A DNA stretch of 64,000 nucleotides from Acanthopagrus latus (taxonomy: Eukaryota; Chordata; Actinopteri; Spariformes; Sparidae), in assembly GCF_904848185.1 (NCBI RefSeq), contig NC_051039.1, positions 7,049,497-7,113,496 on the forward strand, given 5' to 3'. A model generated the notes under the pieces. The model worked only from the letters and a program-made list of their open reading frames with translations. It was not told where the DNA came from and made no database searches. Below are positions 59,377 through 64,000 of the stretch, in pieces; within the stretch, counting starts at the first letter, position 1, and each line of letters begins with the position of its first letter. The translations under genes were made by a program, and so were the position numbers.

Positions 59377-61760
59377 CAGAGAGTATAAATATGTACACAC
59401 TGATAATTTAAAAAAACAAGGTCGCACATTGCTATATGAATGCAGACAAATTATCTCCAGAAGCCGTAAAGGTCAGTGGTAATAGTATGAAGTAAACAAG
59501 CACAGTGTTCCTGCTTTATCATCAACACCAACACAACCACACACTCGCAGCATCTCCTGTAAAACAAGGGTTTTTAACTGATACACTTGTCACCAAGGCG
59601 ATAGGAAATCGATACAACGCAGGGAAAAAAAAATGATTCTGCCTACAGGCAAAAACATTTTAATCTACATTATTCTGTAACAACAAACATAACCACACAC
59701 ACAGACGTGCTCAGATAGATCCAATGTGCACAAAGCCTGCAGCGAAATTGTCAGTGAACACATCGCTCACACTGACCTGGGCCTTCCTACGAAACCACAC
59801 AGTTTGACAGAGATTACTGCGTCTGTTTTCTTGAAACTGGGCAAACATTTGCAAGAACAAACTTGGGCACAAGTTTTTATTGAAAGGATTGGAAATAAAA
59901 GACAGAGTACGCATAAGCTAGTACTGGCCAGCATGGTGTATGTGTATATTTTGGAGAGTTAAAAAAAAACGATTATTCTAATCTAGGACAGACTCTTCTT
60001 TTGATATGCAGTTATATATTTATTTAACTGTACCAAATGAAAAATCTACATCAAAGTGAGAAACAAAAACATACATCAGAGGTTTTTCTTGTGGTTTCTG
60101 AGAAGTTTATGTACGCAACTCCACCAACTGAGGCTACAAAAATTGTGCTTGTTTTCGTAAAACAGGCAGAAATGTAAGCTCAATTTTATGCTAAAAAGCT
60201 ACCAGAATTGCAGTGTGCCACCTGCTCGGCATAAACTCTGCCTCGGCGACAACTCTACCCACTTTGGTGAAAGCAGCTTTGCTTGGAACCAGAACATTTC
60301 CCCAGAGGTGCAAGTACAAAATGGACAGCGGACACACACAAAAAAAACACAACTTCACAAGTGTGAACGATGTGCATGAGCCTGTTTGTGCACGTGTTGC
60401 ACTTCACGTGCTGTTGCATGTGTGGGTGAACGTGTTTTTGTTGCGGTACACTGTAATTATCTGCTGAGCCAAGGCGCTAATGACGAATACGAAACCTGTA
60501 GCACGACCCAGCAATGAAAACTAAGAAAGCCAGAGAGGAAGAGAAACGAAGGATGGATAGCTGTGTGTTTGAGCCATAACAGTACATGTACATTGGGTCA
60601 CCACCTTAAGCAGTGTGAATGCATTTGTTTCCTGACATAAGCCCCAAAGCCATAAACACAAAACTCCCACGTGAGTACAAGAGCAGAGAGGTTAGAGCAC
60701 GGAAAGTGAGAGTGTAATTTCCCGAGAGCAGGAAGCGTTAAAATTTAGCCTTTGCTTGTCTGAGAGAGAAAAGAAACGTGCAACCTTCTGCTTATTGATC
60801 CGGCTCTCTGATCTTGAGGATGTCATTGTTTGGATCTGACTTTGACTATTCAATTCATCTTATATTTGTCCGGCTATCCTGGCAATGTTTAGGAAATCCA
60901 ACAGTGTGGATGCTGGTGAACAAACACGGACTTGGATAATCTCTTACGAAGTGTGTTTGTGCTTATAATCTATTTCCTTAATTGGTTTATTCATTTGTTT
61001 CATGGTCTCTTCTGTCTCTCTCGTGGTAATCACCTGCCAGCCTCTAGCGGAGTGTCAAAACCAAACCTTCATCAGTCACTCCTCACTGCATGGTGGAGCC
61101 TCTCGCTCACTCCCTCTCCCCTTTGCTTTCTCTCACTCTGTTTGGTCGATAGGTTAAGAACTCTTTTGGATGAGCGATGAGAGTGCGAGCGTAGGTGTGT
61201 GTACGGGGAATGAGTGTGTCCACCTGTGCATGCGTGTACAGTCTGGTCAGTGATGGATGCGTGTGTGGCAGGTAATTAAAAGTGTGATTAGTGGATAATT
61301 AAAAGAGGTCTCTGTCTTTAGAATATTTAACGACTTTAGACAGAGGACACGCTCACACACACGCATGCACACGCACAAGGTGCTAGGTGGGAGTGTGTTG
61401 GTTCAGACTTTAATGGGGGGATAATGATTCCTGAGATGATATAGGATATGGACAGGAAGAAACAAGTAGAGAGAATAAGAGGACAAGGAGGGGAGGAGAA
61501 GAACGGAATGGTGGCAAATCAGACACAGACAAAAGACACGTCACCTTTTAAAGATACGTATCCATAGAATTATTCATCATGAGCGCGAGCTACCTGGACA
61601 CACATGCACACACACATACTCACACACAGACACACACACTTCCCTCTTTCTCTTGTTTTCTGTGTGTCTTTGAGTGATCAGTTCAGACAGAAGCAGCTGC
61701 TCTCTGGCAGACCGAAATAGATGAGCAGAGAATCACTAAACCCAGATATCCCGCAGGCTT

Positions 61761-61801
61761 ACACACACACACACACACTCACACACACACACACACACAC
61801 A
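61761..61801. repeat. (CA)n microsatellite
   Basis: About 20 CA units with one CT interruption, followed by (AG)n. Many short CA runs surround it (61340-61640). Confidence 0.9.
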
Positions 61802-62666
61802 GAGTGAGAGAGAGATACACCACACACACAGGAACATTGGGACCATACAAACACTTGAGAATTATGGTCAGAAATGTCCATGGAATTAGTGCTTAATTTG
61901 CAAGCGGTATTGAAATGGAATCACAGCTTGTGCTTATTTACAGGTATGTATATATTCCTCTCTGCACTGTGACTGGTTATCTATTCACAAACTTTTAAAA
62001 GCTCTTGAGTTGGTGTGAAGATGTGTGAAGATGCTTAGACGTGCACAAAGCCAATTCTAACGCTGGTGTCAAGCAGGTATAGTGTTTCTGACATTCAGCA
62101 ACTTACTTTTGTGTGTTAGCATGCTTACATTTGCTCGCAGGAGTAAAGCCAAGACATGGATGAGGCTGATGGGAAGGTTTTGCAGGTATGTGACAGGGAT
62201 GCTAAAAGGGGTTACAACTCCTTGCAATGTCCCACTAATAACTAAGTATTTGCCCTGTAAAAATCTAGTGAAATACAGTATATTATTAGTTGTGACCAAT
62301 TCAGATATGGTGTCAAAGTATTGGATAATACTGGATGACTGACATACTGTGAAACCAATCAGAGAGCTACATTAAGCATCTCCACTGTGGTAAGGTTTAA
62401 GTGAGAAAGCAAGCTTAGTTGAGAATGCTTCATTATTACACATGCTACAATGTTGTTGTGAAGCTGTGGAGGAGCTAATAAATTGCTCGGCTTGAGTATA
62501 AATAAGCTGTGTCGTCCAGCAGTTTAACTGATTGGCAATAAATCAGATATAATTGCATACATCCTAGAAAAGCAGGCAACCAATTCTCATTCCTAATTAC
62601 ATATCAATTCAAGTTACAGTTGTAGTTATCCAAGGTTTATGTTTTTAAGAGCCCAAGTTTAATTAC

Positions 62667-62847
62667 GGTAAACGGACTGTATCTATATGGTGCTTCTCTA
62701 GTGTTAATGGCCACAAAGTGCTTCAAAACACAAGTCAGCATCCACCTATTCACACACATATTCATACACACTTGTGGCAGGGGAGTGATAAGCATTCATA
62801 AGCACTTTGGGGTTCAGTATCTTGACCGCTCTACCTCCTGAGCCCTG
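62667..62847. repeat. interspersed teleost repeat ('gtaaatggactgtatttatat' type)
   Basis: ggtaaacggactgtatctat, atggtgcttctctagtgtta, aaagtgcttcaaaacacaag, ccacctattcacacacatat, agcactttggggttcagtat, and cttgaccgctctacctcctg, then agccctg. This reproduces the known order of a widespread fish repeat, although the central part between the 'cttg' and 'ctctacctcctgagcc' blocks is deleted. Confidence 0.75.
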
Positions 62848-63229
62848 TACTCTCAAGATTTTAGGATTGCACTTCCAATAAATTACTTGGAGCTGTACAT
62901 CTCAACTCCTGGGTATGTTCTTGCAGATGTTTTTACATTTTACTCGATAAGTAAGCTGAAATTGGACTGTAAAGGGAAGCCTTGTTTGTTTCCATAGTAT
63001 TGCCAGGCTCGTGATATTTCATTTGTAATTGACTTTTCTCTGTCCCAGGAAATCAACAGTCACTCATAACAAATACATTTCACAACGTTTTTAAGAACAA
63101 TATTAAAATCTAATCTGCAAGTAAGCTGAAACTGGACGGTAAAGAGAAGCTGTGTTAACATTGGCATTTACCCAATAATGTACATTAATTAACCATATAA
63201 TCACCAGGTAAATACTTGAGAGTAAACCC

Positions 63230-63720
63230 TAGAAGTTATGGGATCAGAAAAGTTATTAGAGCTCATCCTGAGGGGGAATTGAATATAAGTACCACATTTT
63301 AAGGGCAATCCATGAAACAGTTGTCTGTAGTTATCCTCCAAAATTAAATCCCACTGGTGGGCACTAAACTAAAGGTCAGGGCTTCACCAAAATTAGTGGA
63401 ATTCATTTGTTGAGACCATAAATGTTTGTACAAAATTTTATGGCAATTCATCAAAGAGACACTGCAATCTTAACCTCAAATGTCAACCTCTGGTGGTACT
63501 GAAGCAAAGGTCAGGGAATCACCAAAGCCATTAGGACTCATTATCTGGAAAACCATCAATGTCTGTACAGCATGTTGTGCCAATTCATTCAGTGGAAGCC
63601 AAGATCCATAAGTAGGAAATCTGACCCTGAAAGAGTCACAAAAATCACAAAAATAAATCACTTTGAGACCATGAACATGTGTACAAAATCCAACCTGTTA
63701 AGATACTACAGTCTGGACCA
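63230..63720. repeat. interspersed repeat with internally repeated units
   Basis: Three to four diverged units share the order aaaggtcagggnntcaccaaa, then ttaggactcatt-like text, 'gaccatnaatgtntgtacaaaa', and 'ggcaattcatc'. Clear copies start near 63374 and 63507, with weaker ones near 63235 and 63660. The last ends actacagtctggaccaaaat. This is a fish repeat type with 'gtctgtacaaaatttcatggcaatccatccaatagttgttgagatatttcagtctggaccaa' text, as I recall. Confidence 0.65.
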
Positions 63721-64000
63721 AAATGGCTGAACAAACCACAACTGCCAAACGAAGAGCCCCATCACTTGCACAGCTAAAATACAAACATGCTGGTTTTGGA
63801 GACATTTGACATGATCGACAACAGCCTGTGTTTGCTTCTCATCTGAAGCAGTCGAGGTCAGACGGCGCAGGTGGCAAAAAGAAATGACACGCAGGTACGT
63901 TGTTGCCACAGAAGGAGGACTGCAGCGGCTGTGAATGCTCCTATTGTACCCTGATCATGAGTGCAGACTTCAAAATGAGTCGAGACGATCTGACACTCTG

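Larger units (their letters stand above)
47959..64000 (-). other. sdk1: sdk1 intron upstream of the Ig2 second-half exon (partial)
   Basis: At least 16 kb of intron reaching the right edge. I looked for the Ig1 and Ig2 first-half exons (PRPQVTWF-like, GNRLVLTC-like peptides) on the minus strand and did not find them. Contents: a (GGAT)n-tailed repeat end (49200-49274), (TG)n (51493-51570), possible MITE (53995-54115), Tc1-like remnant (55395-55700), a TIR-type end near 56464, GA-rich tracts (57140-57210, 59340-59385), CA/GT tracts near 61340-61810, and repeats at 62667-62847 and 63230-63720. No gene is supported in the rest, including 49280-51490, 51570-53990 and 57210-62660. Confidence 0.75.

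Noticed and set aside
47959..64000. Exons for Ig1, signal peptide or the first half of Ig2
   Set aside because: I looked on the minus strand for peptides like PRPQVTWF, LEGNRLVLTC and GFYRCVVRN with splice sites and found none, so they are probably beyond the right edge. A short exon could still be missed by eye.

Overview
This window is vertebrate genomic DNA, almost certainly from a ray-finned (teleost) fish. The evidence is a split gene with canonical GT-AG introns, very many long (CA)n/(GT)n microsatellites, and many interspersed repeats of types common in teleost genomes: degraded Tc1-like and LINE pieces, and hAT-like and piggyBac-like MITEs. A percomorph is my best guess, by inference from the repeat types.

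The only gene I can support is sidekick-1 (sdk1), an immunoglobulin/fibronectin-III cell adhesion receptor, on the minus strand. Nine consecutive coding exons are present. In transcript order they are 47958-47825 (second half of Ig2), 15016-14914 and 11819-11644 (Ig3), 8636-8553 and 5844-5650 (Ig4), 4255-4139 and 4021-3854 (Ig5), and 2978-2876 and 2746-2573 (Ig6). They total 1254 nt and join in one open frame of 417 full codons plus split codons at both ends. Every exon has a usable GT donor and AG acceptor. The protein resembles SDK1 more than SDK2 (for example DNQLVVLATT, ANPRYKV, QTWSGDIGDYTC). The signal peptide, Ig1 and first half of Ig2 lie beyond the right edge; the fibronectin-III domains, membrane segment and cytoplasmic tail lie beyond the left edge. 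No promoter or polyadenylation site of the gene is in view.

Layout: 1-2572 is intron after Ig6. 2573-15016 is a compact exon cluster with introns of about 0.1 to 3.1 kb. 15017-47824 is one intron of 32.8 kb. 47959-64000 is part of the intron before the Ig2 second-half exon. Ig3, Ig4 and Ig5 are each encoded by two exons and bounded by phase-1 introns.

The introns hold simple repeats and TE debris. The best supported are a hAT-like MITE with near-perfect 8-bp target duplication (9464-9861), a piggyBac-like MITE with TTAA duplications (7703-7988), two abutting terminal-inverted-repeat elements (15701-15939 and 15940-16381), a Tc1-like transposase remnant (55395-55700), and two LINE remnants (near 21369-21462 and 32008-32130). 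I found no RNA gene, CRISPR array, nested gene or convincing new system. The most interesting observations concern splicing context: (CA)n tracts starting exactly 22 nt after two donors of Ig3, and a purine/pyrimidine-asymmetric tract of about 100 nt before one acceptor.
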